DNA of 64,000 bases from an uncultured Bacteroidales bacterium (GCA_902762355.1 CACWNR010000004.1:1-64000); one strand, 5' to 3'; counted from the stretch's first letter, positions 7,451 to 14,397 are shown. The notes: generated by a model from the letters alone, not told the origin. Numbers and translations: made by a program.

Positions 7451-7490
7451 TAAAAAGCGCTGGCACCATTACTGATGTCAGCACTTTTTA
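7451..7490. promoter_or_regulatory. Inverted repeat in the integrase leader
   Basis: TTAAAAAGCGCTG and CAGCACTTTTTAA form a 13-bp stem (one G-T wobble) whose end is 7 bp before the integrase ATG. On the coding (minus) strand the second arm ends in a T-run, so it could act as an attenuator or as a binding site for a repressor or the integrase itself. Confidence 0.5.
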
Positions 7491-7569
7491 AGTCATGAAA
7501 ATTTTTTGACCCGATTTTGACACGGCCTTTTAGCGTCAACACCTCGCGAGGCCAGTATTTATCGGACTT

Positions 7570-7591
7570 TGTTGCTCAACTAGGACTCGAA
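7570..7591 (-). repeat. Displaced tRNA-Gln 3'-end copy, putative att scar
   Basis: TGTTGCTCAACTAGGACTCG matches the tRNA-Gln 3' region at 7685-7706 with one mismatch over 22 bases, in the same orientation. It lies 126 bp upstream of the integrase start. Such a copy is what integration into a tRNA 3' end leaves behind. Confidence 0.65.
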
Positions 7592-7634
7592 AATTGCTTA
7601 GCAATAATCGACAGAGCGAAGTGGCGGAGAACCT

Positions 7635-7656
7635 GGGTTTGAGTCGGTATGAGAAC
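7635..7656 (+). repeat. Inverted, degenerate tRNA 3'-end-like segment
   Basis: GGGTTTGAGTCGGTATGAGA followed by ACA resembles the T-arm and acceptor end of tRNA-Gln on the opposite strand (GGGTTCGAGTCCTGGTTGAG). It is more diverged than the copy at 7570 and may be an older scar. Confidence 0.35.
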
Positions 7657-7660
7657 AAGA

Positions 7661-7681
7661 AAGAGACCCATAAGGTCTCTT
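7661..7681 (-). terminator. Terminator of tRNA-Gln
   Basis: A perfect 8-bp stem AAGAGACC/GGTCTCTT with a 5-base loop lies 6 bp beyond the tRNA 3' end and is followed on the minus strand by the T-rich TCTTGTTCT. Confidence 0.75.
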
Positions 7682-7686
7682 CTATG

Positions 7687-7757
7687 TTGCTCAACCAGGA
7701 CTCGAACCCAGACAGACAGAACCAGAATCTGTAGTGCTACCATTACACCATTGAGCA
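7687..7757 (-). tRNA. tRNA-Gln(CUG)
   Basis: The minus strand folds as a full cloverleaf: acceptor TGCTCAA/TTGAGCA, D arm with TGGTGTAATGGTAGCA, anticodon stem ACAGA/TCTGT around the loop TTCTGGT (anticodon CTG, reads CAG), and the T arm with GGTTCGAGTCC. The discriminator is A and CCA is not encoded, as usual in Bacteroidota. It has its own promoter and terminator. Its 3' end is the apparent target of the neighbouring integrase. Confidence 0.93.
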
Positions 7758-7802
7758 GCTTGCATTGACACTTGCAGGGTGTTCGTTTTTCAAAAGCGGG
7801 TG

Positions 7803-7834
7803 CAAAAGTACTGCTTTTTTATGACATATGCAAA
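7803..7834 (-). promoter_or_regulatory. Promoter of tRNA-Gln
   Basis: Minus strand: TTTG (7831-7834), 20 bp, then TACTTTTG (7803-7810), the Bacteroidota -33/-7 pair. The -33 region extends as TTTGCATATGTCA. Confidence 0.85.
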
Positions 7835-7868
7835 TTTTTGGGCAATTATTTTGCAAAAAAATGCAAAA

Positions 7869-8462
7869 TCAGTTGTTTTTTAGCTTTTCTTTGCACTGTT
7901 GGATGTACATCTCGTTGGCTTTTCGGAGCCAACAGTACTGCCATTTAGGGGCACGGAAATAGGTCTCTGCCTGCTCAAACCACTCCAATGCTTCCTGCTT
8001 ACTGCCGAACGGCTTGGGGGCATAGAAAAGGCTGGTGCCATAATAGGTCAGAACCATCGGATCGGTGGGCGCTAACTTGGTGGCATCTTTGGCGAGCGAC
8101 ATCGCTTTGACCGGATGAATGGACTCTTTCAGGCGTAGTTCGAACACATAGACAGCAGACATATACATCTCATAGTGCCCCTTTGGGAGGGAATTTTTCT
8201 GTGCCTCGACGTGTTGCTTAAACCGCGCTACGTATCGCTTCGCTTCCAGCAGCAGACTCTGTTTACCGTCTTTCTTCGCCTCGGCTACGATATATCCGCA
8301 GTAGCCGTACTCGTACAGCAGATCCGTATGTTGATCCACGTACGCTTTCCAGGCGGTCATATCCTCGCGAAGATAGGCGGCAAAGAGTACGCTGTCTGCG
8401 GTTTGTGCAGCAAGTGGAATACTCAGAAAGAGCGCCAATAATGCAATAATTGTTTTTCTCAT
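7869..8462 (-). CDS. Secreted TPR-like protein
   Basis: 197 residues starting at MRKTIIALLALFLSIPLAAQ, a clear signal peptide with a cleavage site after AAQ. The rest is helical with TPR-like pairs (residues ~30-60, ~95-130 'PVKAMSLAKDATKLAPTD', ~145-185 'EALEWFEQAETYF'). Many Bacteroidota periplasmic TPR proteins of this size exist; the role is unknown, probably scaffold or binding. Start chosen at 8462 rather than an upstream ATG that would extend into the HAD gene and hide the signal peptide. It is 14 bp after the HAD gene and last in its operon. Confidence 0.7.
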   Translation of the reverse strand: MRKTIIALLALFLSIPLAAQTADSVLFAAYLREDMTAWKAYVDQHTDLLYEYGYCGYIVAEAKKDGKQSLLLEAKRYVARFKQHVEAQKNSLPKGHYEMYMSAVYVFELRLKESIHPVKAMSLAKDATKLAPTDPMVLTYYGTSLFYAPKPFGSKQEALEWFEQAETYFRAPKWQYCWLRKANEMYIQQCKEKLKNN

Positions 8463-8476
8463 TTTATTTTTTCTTA

Positions 8477-9181
8477 CTATATTTGCTTTAACACTTTCAT
8501 TACGTCTGCCAAGTTTGGAACGATGTGGGTAGCTGTTTCCGAAGTCTCGCCTTCGTGAATCCATATTTGGTCGATACCGGCAGCTTTGGCACCAGCGATG
8601 TCTGAGGAATAACTATCGCCTATCATGACGGCCTCGTCAGCGGTGATAGCGTTGCGCTCCAAGGCTATTTGGAAGATTCCCGGCTGGGGTTTGTTGATCC
8701 CCACCTCTTCGCTGATGAGCGTGTGTGTGAAGTATGGTGCCAAACCGGAATGCTCGAACTTGTAGTACTGAACCTCCTTGAATCCGTTGCTGATGATGGT
8801 CAGCGGATATTTACTCGCTAAGTACTTCACCACCCTCTCCGCGTCCGGCAACAAGCAGAAATACTTATTCGTCAACAGCAAGAACTCTGCCCCCATCTCG
8901 TGGGCCAATTCCCGTAACCCATCCGCTGTAACCGGTAACCCTTCAATCGGCCTCAAGAACCGCTGCAGGTGCAACCGATCTTTCGTCACTTCGCCGCGAC
9001 CGTACATGCCCCATAACTCGAGATTGTAGGGTTTGTACACGTTCAAGTAGTCCTCGAACGTGGGGTACAACCGATTCAGCTGATAGTGGACATAGATATC
9101 CTGCAGCGCCTTGTGCTCTGCGGTTGTCCAATCGCCGATTGTATCGTCCCAATCCAGAAATATGGCTTTGTAGTGCTTCAT
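8477..9181 (-). CDS. HAD phosphatase, YjjG-like pyrimidine 5'-nucleotidase
   Basis: 234 residues. Motif I is FLDWDDTI (Asp10 nucleophile, Asp12), motif II LTIISNGF, motif III Lys near 'INKPQPGIF', motif IV MIGDSYSSDI. The long helical cap between residues ~17 and ~90 and the NKPxPxIF segment match the YjjG/YfnB group, which dephosphorylates non-canonical pyrimidine nucleotides. The start at 9181 gives the HAD motif at the normal distance and a 4-bp overlap with the upstream DUF1294 gene. Confidence 0.82.
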   Translation of the reverse strand: MKHYKAIFLDWDDTIGDWTTAEHKALQDIYVHYQLNRLYPTFEDYLNVYKPYNLELWGMYGRGEVTKDRLHLQRFLRPIEGLPVTADGLRELAHEMGAEFLLLTNKYFCLLPDAERVVKYLASKYPLTIISNGFKEVQYYKFEHSGLAPYFTHTLISEEVGINKPQPGIFQIALERNAITADEAVMIGDSYSSDIAGAKAAGIDQIWIHEGETSETATHIVPNLADVMKVLKQI

Positions 9182-9462
9182 TTTACGATATAATACATAA
9201 TCGCGCCAACTGTCGCTATCTGCGCAATGAGGATGGCAGGGACGCCCCATGTAAATTTGCGATGCAGCGTTTTGTGGTGCCATACCTTCATACCCAACAG
9301 TGCGCCGATACTTCCTCCGAACACTGCCCACCAAAGCAACGTCGCTTCGTCGATGCGCCATTTGGAGCGCTTGGCTTTCCATTTATCGATGCCGTACAAA
9401 AAGAACGTAACGATATTGATCGCCGCAAGGTAGATAAGTACGCTGTATAGCAAGTATCGCAT
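9178..9462 (-). CDS. DUF1294 membrane protein
   Basis: 94 residues with three hydrophobic segments and the DUF1294 motifs 'YGIDKWKAKRSKWRIDEATL' and 'FGGSIGALLGMKVWHHKT'. The family are small inner-membrane proteins of unknown function, sometimes fused to cold-shock domains. It is coupled to the HAD gene by a 4-bp overlap. Confidence 0.88.
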   Translation of the reverse strand: MRYLLYSVLIYLAAINIVTFFLYGIDKWKAKRSKWRIDEATLLWWAVFGGSIGALLGMKVWHHKTLHRKFTWGVPAILIAQIATVGAIMYYIVK

Positions 9463-9483
9463 AAAAATACAAGTTTTGTTATC

Positions 9484-9618
9484 TTACCGCATAGACCGGA
9501 AGAGACCTTGACAGCCTTGAAGGATATCGTCATAGGCCTTTGTAAAGTCCCGGGTATACCATGGATCGGAGACATCCCGCGTCTCGCCTGCCCACGACAT
9601 GAATAGGATCTTAGTCAT
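9484..9618 (-). pseudogene. Remnant of low-molecular-weight protein tyrosine phosphatase, core deleted
   Basis: A 44-codon frame begins MTKILFM, like the first strand of LMW-PTPases (where CxxxxxR should follow), and jumps directly to the family C-terminus: a DVSDPWYTRDF loop with the general-acid Asp, then KAYDDILQGCQGLFRSM. The catalytic P-loop and about two thirds of the ~155-residue domain are gone. It sits in its normal-looking place between the nitroreductase and DUF1294 genes, so an internal deletion in an operon gene is the simplest reading. The product cannot be an active phosphatase. Confidence 0.75.
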
Positions 9619-9622
9619 ATTT

Positions 9623-10207
9623 TTACTTATACGTCACTGTTTCGCTGAGGGGTTTGCGGGAGAAGTGATGGTCGCTCGGCTTGGCGTTCTCGGACGCGTA
9701 GCCGCAAGGCATCAGGAAGGACGGTTTGTGATTAGCCGGTAAGTCAAAAGCCGCAGCCACTTCGGCCGGATCGAACCACTTCACCCAGCATGTGCCGAGG
9801 CCGAGTTCGGTGGCTTCCATCATCATATGCGTGCCAATGATCGAGCAGTCCATGTCGCCGGAGTTCGTGCCATCTTCTTTGGTCCATACCTGATCGGTGT
9901 CATAGCACACAAGGAACACTACCGGCGCACCGTACGCACAGCGGGTCAGGGCATTGATCTTGATAATCGCATCGGGACTTTGCAGCACGTAGATATGCTG
10001 CGGTTGCACGTTCTTAGCTGTCGGAGCGAGACGTCCTGCTTCGAGGATTGAATCAAGTTTGGCTTGCTCTACCGGTGTTTGTGCGTACTCGCGCACCGCA
10101 AAACGCTGCCGCGCTAAATCCATGAATGACTTGTTCTGTTGAACGGGTTGATTACTGCATGCAGCAAATCCGATTGCCGCTAATGCGAGGATGATTAGTT
10201 TTTTCAT
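9623..10207 (-). CDS. Nitroreductase-family lipoprotein
   Basis: 194 residues. The N-terminus is a lipoprotein signal with lipobox GFAAC (Cys17), so the mature enzyme is membrane-anchored. The rest is a nitroreductase fold: FAVREYAQTPVEQAKLDSIL (FMN-binding Arg), GRLAPTAKNVQPQHIYVL, 'IGTHMMMEATELGLGTCWV' and 'MPCGYASENAKP'. These flavoproteins reduce nitro groups or quinones with NAD(P)H; an exported, lipidated version is unusual but seen in Bacteroidota. It lies 22 bp after the 66-residue gene and 5 bp before the phosphatase remnant. Confidence 0.85.
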   Translation of the reverse strand: MKKLIILALAAIGFAACSNQPVQQNKSFMDLARQRFAVREYAQTPVEQAKLDSILEAGRLAPTAKNVQPQHIYVLQSPDAIIKINALTRCAYGAPVVFLVCYDTDQVWTKEDGTNSGDMDCSIIGTHMMMEATELGLGTCWVKWFDPAEVAAAFDLPANHKPSFLMPCGYASENAKPSDHHFSRKPLSETVTYK

Positions 10208-10228
10208 TATACAAATTGACTTAGTTTA

Positions 10229-10429
10229 TCATCTCGAATGATTTTTGTTTGCGGACTTGCCGGCAAGTACCAGTATCTTTTCCCCGTCGCGGTAAATATG
10301 CAACTGCCGCGAACGAACCACGGCTGTTAATGTCGGGTCGGTCTCTATCTGCTCGCGGATGGCGCGATATTCGCCTTCAAACAGCTTCCGCTGCAAGTGG
10401 CTGCACATGTTAGTTGTGTCGATTGTCAT
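10229..10429 (-). CDS. Small conserved-looking protein, unknown function
   Basis: 66 residues with a helical first half and the ending RSRQLHIYRDGEKILVLAGK, which reads like a two-stranded beta hairpin of a conserved domain. I do not recognise the family with certainty. The start overlaps the stop of the DUF1295 gene (ATGA), which supports translation. It may be the C-terminal half of a longer protein. Confidence 0.5.
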   Translation of the reverse strand: MTIDTTNMCSHLQRKLFEGEYRAIREQIETDPTLTAVVRSRQLHIYRDGEKILVLAGKSANKNHSR

Positions 10430-11301
10430 ATCAATATTCTTGTCTGTTTGCGGTACTCGGCGTAGTCCGGTTTGTTAGCCAATTGTCGCTTCTCCATGAG
10501 TGGAATACTGATACCAAGGAATAGTGCGGTCATGGCAATCGCGCCACCTACATATAGGTCGATACCATTCAAAGACGCGTACATGATCCAAATGCCCCAC
10601 CAGAATTGTATCTCTCCGAAGTAGTTCGGATGGCGGCCGTGTTTCCATAGACCCACATTGCACACTTTACCTGGATTAGCTGCTCGGAAGTCATGGCTTT
10701 GCTTGTCTGCAATGAGTTGGATAGTAGCCGAAGCAAGGCAAACGATGAAACCGAAGCATAGCACAACTATGCTGATTGGTGATTGGTCATTGGTAATTGG
10801 TGATTCAAACAGTTTCAGTCCGGGTAGCATAGCAGCAAAGACCACGAGCGTCGGCATCATGTTCAAACCGAAGAGATTAATGGTGTGGAAAACCAAGGGA
10901 TGCCGGTCGCGATATTTCGTATAGCGCCAATCCTCATGACCGATACCTTTGAACGTAATCGCCCAGTTGCGCGTAAGACGCCATCCCCAATACCACGAAG
11001 CGATAAGTAGCAGAATGACCGGAACCGACCATACGCCGGTATAGAATGCCCAGAGCAGAAAAGCAATCGGCGGAAAGACGCTCCAATAAGGATCATAGAC
11101 AGACACGTTCTCATAGAGTAAGCCGAATGCCCATACGACAACCGTCGCCAGCACGTCAGCCAGGAATAAACGGATTAAGGGATTAGCGGTTAGGGGATTA
11201 GTAGCTAATCCTTCAAATAGCAGCCAACCGGCTACACCTGCGAGCATATAGATGGCCGCAATCAGCGCCACACTACACCATTTGGAATAATCTCGTTTCA
11301 T
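10426..11301 (-). CDS. DUF1295 membrane protein (steroid 5-alpha-reductase-like)
   Basis: 291 residues, about seven membrane segments. DUF1295 motifs are visible: 'YDPYWSVFPPIAFLLWAFY', 'RLTRNWAITFKGIGHEDWRY', and the NADPH/SAM-binding end 'GLWKHGRHPNYFGEIQFWWG'. The family resembles 3-oxo-5-alpha-steroid 4-dehydrogenases and ICMT. Two heptamer arrays lie inside it: ATNPLTANPLIR near residues ~31-43 and SPITNDQSPIS near ~166-176, both in loops between membrane segments. Start 11301 was chosen because it follows the promoter at 11322-11353; the longer frame overlaps it. Confidence 0.85.
   Translation of the reverse strand: MKRDYSKWCSVALIAAIYMLAGVAGWLLFEGLATNPLTANPLIRLFLADVLATVVVWAFGLLYENVSVYDPYWSVFPPIAFLLWAFYTGVWSVPVILLLIASWYWGWRLTRNWAITFKGIGHEDWRYTKYRDRHPLVFHTINLFGLNMMPTLVVFAAMLPGLKLFESPITNDQSPISIVVLCFGFIVCLASATIQLIADKQSHDFRAANPGKVCNVGLWKHGRHPNYFGEIQFWWGIWIMYASLNGIDLYVGGAIAMTALFLGISIPLMEKRQLANKPDYAEYRKQTRILI
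10773..10805. repeat. Heptamer array ATTGGTN in the DUF1295 gene
   Basis: About five 7-bp units (GATTGGT, GATTGGT, CATTGGT, AATTGGT, GATT). On the coding strand they give SPITNDQSPIS. Confidence 0.85.
11172..11206. repeat. Heptamer-like array GGATTAG in the DUF1295 gene
   Basis: Units GGATTAA, GGGATTA, GCGGTTA, GGGGATTA. On the coding strand they give the ATNPLTANPLIR stretch. Confidence 0.7.
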
Positions 11302-11321
11302 GTTATTGCACGTTTTGCGTG

Positions 11322-11353
11322 CAAAAGTACAGAAAAAATCCCATATACGCAAG
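11322..11353 (-). promoter_or_regulatory. Promoter of the DUF1295 operon
   Basis: Minus strand: CTTG (11350-11353), 20 bp, TACTTTTG (11322-11329). The spacer contains TATATGGGATTTTTT, shared with the promoter at 55015. It is nested in the terminator at 11333-11370. Confidence 0.82.
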
Positions 11354-11370
11354 AATATACGGGATTTTTT
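11333..11370. terminator. Bidirectional terminator overlapping the DUF1295 promoter
   Basis: AAAAAATCCC (11333-11342) and GGGATTTTTT (11361-11370) form a 10-bp A/T-flanked stem. It would stop minus-strand transcripts leaving the DUF4491 gene just before the -7 box of the next promoter. Confidence 0.7.
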
Positions 11371-11387
11371 TGCTTTTGCAGTTATTT

Positions 11388-11705
11388 TTAATACTCGTTT
11401 TTGCGTTTGGGGTTCTTAGCCTTAGGGCACGATTTTCTCATAGGAAACCAACCTTTGCGGACTCGTTCGCGTTGGTGAAACACTTCGCCGATCCCCCATA
11501 AGGCTGAGAAAGCAAAGATGCCCAGGAAAATCGACAGGTACGTGTTCTCTACGAATAACGAACCGCCTGCCGCCAATAGACCGACGATGAGAAAAGCCCA
11601 CCAGGACTTGACTCCGAAATAGTACTCCGCCTTGATGACCAGCGGATGAAAAAGTCCGATACACAGGAACGCACCTGCGCCCAATAAAATTCCTTCGTAA
11701 TTCAT
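11388..11705 (-). CDS. DUF4491 membrane protein
   Basis: 105 residues. MNYEGILLGAGAFLCIGLFHPLVIKAEYYFG is the DUF4491 signature, followed by three more hydrophobic segments and a basic tail. The family is restricted largely to Bacteroidota and has no known function. Start set at 11705 (the family starts with MNYEG or similar). It follows the outer-membrane gene by 1 bp. Confidence 0.85.
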   Translation of the reverse strand: MNYEGILLGAGAFLCIGLFHPLVIKAEYYFGVKSWWAFLIVGLLAAGGSLFVENTYLSIFLGIFAFSALWGIGEVFHQRERVRKGWFPMRKSCPKAKNPKRKNEY

Positions 11706-11706
11706 A

Positions 11707-12357
11707 TTAATGACAAAACATAAATCCAAAATAAAGCCGCGGACCGGTAGGCATACATAATTCGCGCTTGTGGAAAGCCAACATCCAGTCCAAACGGAAC
11801 GTGATATGCACCTTACGCGTCAAGCAATAATCGCACCCTACGTACGGCGTGACATAAAAGAACGATTGCTTGTGAAACGTGCTATTGGCATCCGGAGTCC
11901 AACTGTTCTGATCGCCATCCAAAATATACAAGCCTTTCATTGAACCGCCACCAATCACTCCGCCGATATACGGCCATGCCTTCTCCAATCGCCAACAGCA
12001 ATCGGCCAGCACACCGCCACAACCGACCCGCACATAACTGCCGTTTTTGAGTACATCGTGACAATCAGTCATGGCGCTCGGCATCGTACTTACGAAACCT
12101 TCAAAACCTGTCCGTAGATGTTTCCATAAATGCACGCGCAAGGCTCCACCAATACCAAATAACGCCCCTTGTGGACTACAGGATCGTCCGTCTGCCGTCT
12201 TGGGAGCGTTGCCGTCCTGGCCGAACAAATAACCCGTATGTAGCATCATGCCGCCGGAGAAGCCTTGATAGACCTTGTTCTTCTTGATTCCCTCACTCAC
12301 CTGCGCACACGCTACGCACGCTATAAATAAAGATAAAAAAAGTACCTTTGCTCGCAT
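11707..12357 (-). CDS. Exported, probably outer-membrane beta-barrel protein
   Basis: 216 residues with an N-terminal signal (MRAKVLFLSLFIACVACAQ), which could also be a lipoprotein signal with C14 or C17. The remainder alternates hydrophobic and polar residues, is glycine and aromatic rich, and ends 'GPRLYFGFMF', which is typical of small Bacteroidota outer-membrane barrels. Seven cysteines in the mature part are unusual. A -7 box TACCTTTG lies at 12375-12382, but no good -33 was seen 20 bp from it. Confidence 0.55.
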   Translation of the reverse strand: MRAKVLFLSLFIACVACAQVSEGIKKNKVYQGFSGGMMLHTGYLFGQDGNAPKTADGRSCSPQGALFGIGGALRVHLWKHLRTGFEGFVSTMPSAMTDCHDVLKNGSYVRVGCGGVLADCCWRLEKAWPYIGGVIGGGSMKGLYILDGDQNSWTPDANSTFHKQSFFYVTPYVGCDYCLTRKVHITFRLDWMLAFHKRELCMPTGPRLYFGFMFCH

Positions 12358-12415
12358 AAATTCAAAATTCGCGACAAAGGTACAATGTTTTTCTTAATCT
12401 TTGCTTAAGATTTTC

Positions 12416-13030
12416 TTAAGAAGCATCAAATTCCCCATAAATAGGGATACGCAACTCGTTGATAGTACCATTTAGGTCCAACGAGAGGATGAAATATTGC
12501 ATGGTCAGTTTGGAACTCAGCCTTAACACTCCCGGTTGAGCGGAAGGCAATAAAGCGGTCAGCACACTGTCTAACATCTGCCGCAAAGCTTTCGGTTCAA
12601 TAGTTATCTCGTTCACAAAAGGCGTTAGATGTATTTGTGCCACAAGTCCTTTGGCGCTGATCTCCGTCTCACGGCTGCGCAGCCATTCTGTAAGAAACGC
12701 CTGTAAATCAATGGTATAGTGGGTAATTTTCTGCTCTACACGAAATACAAAACCTATTCCTCGAATGGTCTCTATTGGTTCTTTCTTCGTCCACCCTAAC
12801 TTGCGGCGCAAGGCATTAAGGTGCACATCGATCGTACCGGTGTCGTACTGAAAACGGTCTCCCCATACATGGTCTAACAGCATCTGCCGTGTACAGATCC
12901 TATTCGGGTGCGCCGAAAGAAACTCCAACAGGCCATACTCCAATCCGGTCAGATGAACCGTTTGTCCATCCTTGCGCACATGTCGTTGTTCGCGGTCAAG
13001 TTCTATATGGTTTGTTATGGTGGTATACAT
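12416..13030 (-). CDS. OmpR-type winged-helix protein with a C-terminal degenerate histidine-kinase-ATPase-like domain
   Basis: 204 residues. Residues ~8-95 are a complete OmpR/PhoB winged helix (LTGLEYGLLEFLSAHPNRIC, RQMLLDHVWG, TIDVHLNALRRKL, ETIRGIGFVF). There is no receiver domain. Residues ~125-195 resemble the start of a GHKL ATPase (IEPKALRQMLDSVLTALLPS, then VLRLSSKLTMQYFILSLDLNG), but the N-box Asn and G boxes are absent. Thus it looks like a response-regulator output joined to a relic kinase piece. It is 2 bp after msrA and may regulate the gpx-msrA redox unit. Confidence 0.7.
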   Translation of the reverse strand: MYTTITNHIELDREQRHVRKDGQTVHLTGLEYGLLEFLSAHPNRICTRQMLLDHVWGDRFQYDTGTIDVHLNALRRKLGWTKKEPIETIRGIGFVFRVEQKITHYTIDLQAFLTEWLRSRETEISAKGLVAQIHLTPFVNEITIEPKALRQMLDSVLTALLPSAQPGVLRLSSKLTMQYFILSLDLNGTINELRIPIYGEFDAS

Positions 13031-13032
13031 TT

Positions 13033-13545
13033 TTACAACTGTTTGGCTTTTCGTGCGAAAGCAAACAAGGCTTTTGACAAGTGACAGTATCCGTCAGGAT
13101 GCTTATCTAAATAGTCCTGATGGTACTCATCGGCGGGATAGAAGTTCTGCAAAGGCAGTTTCTCCACTACGAAGGGTTGACCACACTTGTTTTGCTCTTC
13201 AGCATAGACTTTTTCAATGGTCTGCAGGTCTGCCGTGTCCGTATAATAGATGCCTGTGCGGTAACGAGTGCCTTCGTCGTGTCCCTGCTTGTTCAGGCTC
13301 GTCGGGTCGATGGCTACAAAGAACATGCGCAGCAGGAAGTCCAGACTCACCTTGTCCGGATCATAGATGACATGCACAGTCTCAGCGTAGCCGGTCGTGT
13401 CGGTATATACTTGCTCGTAGGTCGGGTTTTCTGTCTGCCCGTTCGCGAAGCCCACTTCCGTCTCAACCACTCCGTCAATCTGCTTGAAGAAATGCTCTGT
13501 GCCCCAGAAACATCCTCCTGCTACATATATGTGTTTAAGCTTCAT
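13033..13545 (-). CDS. msrA: Peptide methionine sulfoxide reductase MsrA
   Basis: 170 residues. The active-site GGCFWGTEHFF (Cys12), ETEVGFANGQTENPTYEQV, and the 'DEYHQDYLDKHPDGYC' segment identify MsrA, which reduces Met-S-sulfoxide in proteins using thioredoxin. Length is normal for the single-domain form, and no MsrB domain is fused. It shares a unit with glutathione peroxidase upstream, pointing to an oxidative-stress role. Confidence 0.93.
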   Translation of the reverse strand: MKLKHIYVAGGCFWGTEHFFKQIDGVVETEVGFANGQTENPTYEQVYTDTTGYAETVHVIYDPDKVSLDFLLRMFFVAIDPTSLNKQGHDEGTRYRTGIYYTDTADLQTIEKVYAEEQNKCGQPFVVEKLPLQNFYPADEYHQDYLDKHPDGYCHLSKALFAFARKAKQL

Positions 13546-13686
13546 AATAGTGCTCTTTGTAAGGCTGCGCGACCGAGGTCGGTCATTAGGCCGCGTGATT
13601 CCAAGTCAGCGCAGCGTTGTTTATTCAGTTCGGTCCAATAGCACTCCGCCCAGCACGTAACCTGCGATGTCACGAAACTTCTTCAT
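13542..13686 (-). pseudogene. Fused gene scraps, including an ICMT-like N-terminus
   Basis: An ATG at 13686 opens MKKFRDIAGYVLGGVLLDRTE and stops at 13621. Its first 15 residues match the start of the ICMT-family protein at 3725 (KKSIQNIAGYVLGGV). In a second frame the segment reads ELNKQRCADLESRGLMTDLG and on, stopping inside the msrA ATG. Neither piece is a whole gene. This appears to be the joined remains of two deleted genes between gpx and msrA. Confidence 0.6.
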
Positions 13687-13691
13687 GCTTC

Positions 13692-14243
13692 TTATTTCTT
13701 CTCCAACTCCGCTACGATATGCTGCTCGAAGTCTTTAGGCTCGGCTACCGGCGCATAGCGTTTGATAGTCTTGCCGTCCTTGGAGATGAGGAATTTGGTG
13801 AAGTTCCAGAGGATATCGCTCTCTTTCTCCACACTCTTGCTGATGCGCTTAAGCATAGCGTGTGTAGCTTTCGCTTTGAGACCGTTGTATTCCTCCTTCG
13901 GAGCTTGCGTTTTAAGGAACTCGAAGACCGGATTGGCATTCGCGCCGTTGACGTCGCTCTTGGCCATCAACGGGAAAGTCACACCGTGGTTGAGGCGGCA
14001 AAACTCCTCGATCTGCTCATCACTGCCCGGTTCCTGATTGGCAAACTGGTCGCAGGGGAAACCGAGGATGACGAATCCCCGCTCTTTGTATTTCTTATAC
14101 AGTGCTTCCAGACCGTCGTACTGCGGTGTAAAACCGCACTTGGAAGCGGTATTGACGATGAGAATAACCTGACCTTTATAGTCCGCAAGGTTTATCTCTT
14201 TGCCTCTGTTGGAGAGGACTTTAAAATCATAGATTGTTGCCAT
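13692..14243 (-). CDS. Glutathione peroxidase family (thiol peroxidase)
   Basis: 183 residues. The peroxidatic site is NTASKCGFTPQY (Cys36, in place of selenocysteine), with FPCDQFANQEPGS and 'WNFTKFLISKDGKTIKRY' completing the family pattern (active-site Gln/Trp/Asn). Bacterial Cys-GPx enzymes normally use thioredoxin to reduce hydroperoxides. It is first in the minus-strand unit with msrA and has a clear promoter at 14302-14333. Confidence 0.92.
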   Translation of the reverse strand: MATIYDFKVLSNRGKEINLADYKGQVILIVNTASKCGFTPQYDGLEALYKKYKERGFVILGFPCDQFANQEPGSDEQIEEFCRLNHGVTFPLMAKSDVNGANANPVFEFLKTQAPKEEYNGLKAKATHAMLKRISKSVEKESDILWNFTKFLISKDGKTIKRYAPVAEPKDFEQHIVAELEKK

Positions 14244-14301
14244 AATAATATATTTATAAATGAATTACTTCACCTCCTGACCTTGAATGGTGTTTGCGGC
14301 G

Positions 14302-14333
14302 CAAAGGTACAAAAAAAATCTGACATATGCAAA
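14302..14333 (-). promoter_or_regulatory. Promoter of gpx-msrA unit
   Basis: Minus strand: TTTG (14330-14333), 20 bp, TACCTTTG (14302-14309), with the extended -33 TTTGCATATGTCA. It is back-to-back with the dnaE promoter. Confidence 0.87.
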
Positions 14334-14339
14334 AAAATA

Positions 14340-14371
14340 TTTGTGTATGTCATTTTTTTTATGTAATTTTG
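14340..14371 (+). promoter_or_regulatory. Promoter of dnaE
   Basis: TTTG (14340-14343), 20 bp, TAATTTTG (14364-14371), with extended -33 TTTGTGTATGTCA. The -7 box ends 26 bp before the dnaE ATG. Confidence 0.87.
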
Positions 14372-14397
14372 CACCCAGAAATGATTTTTTGGATTTT

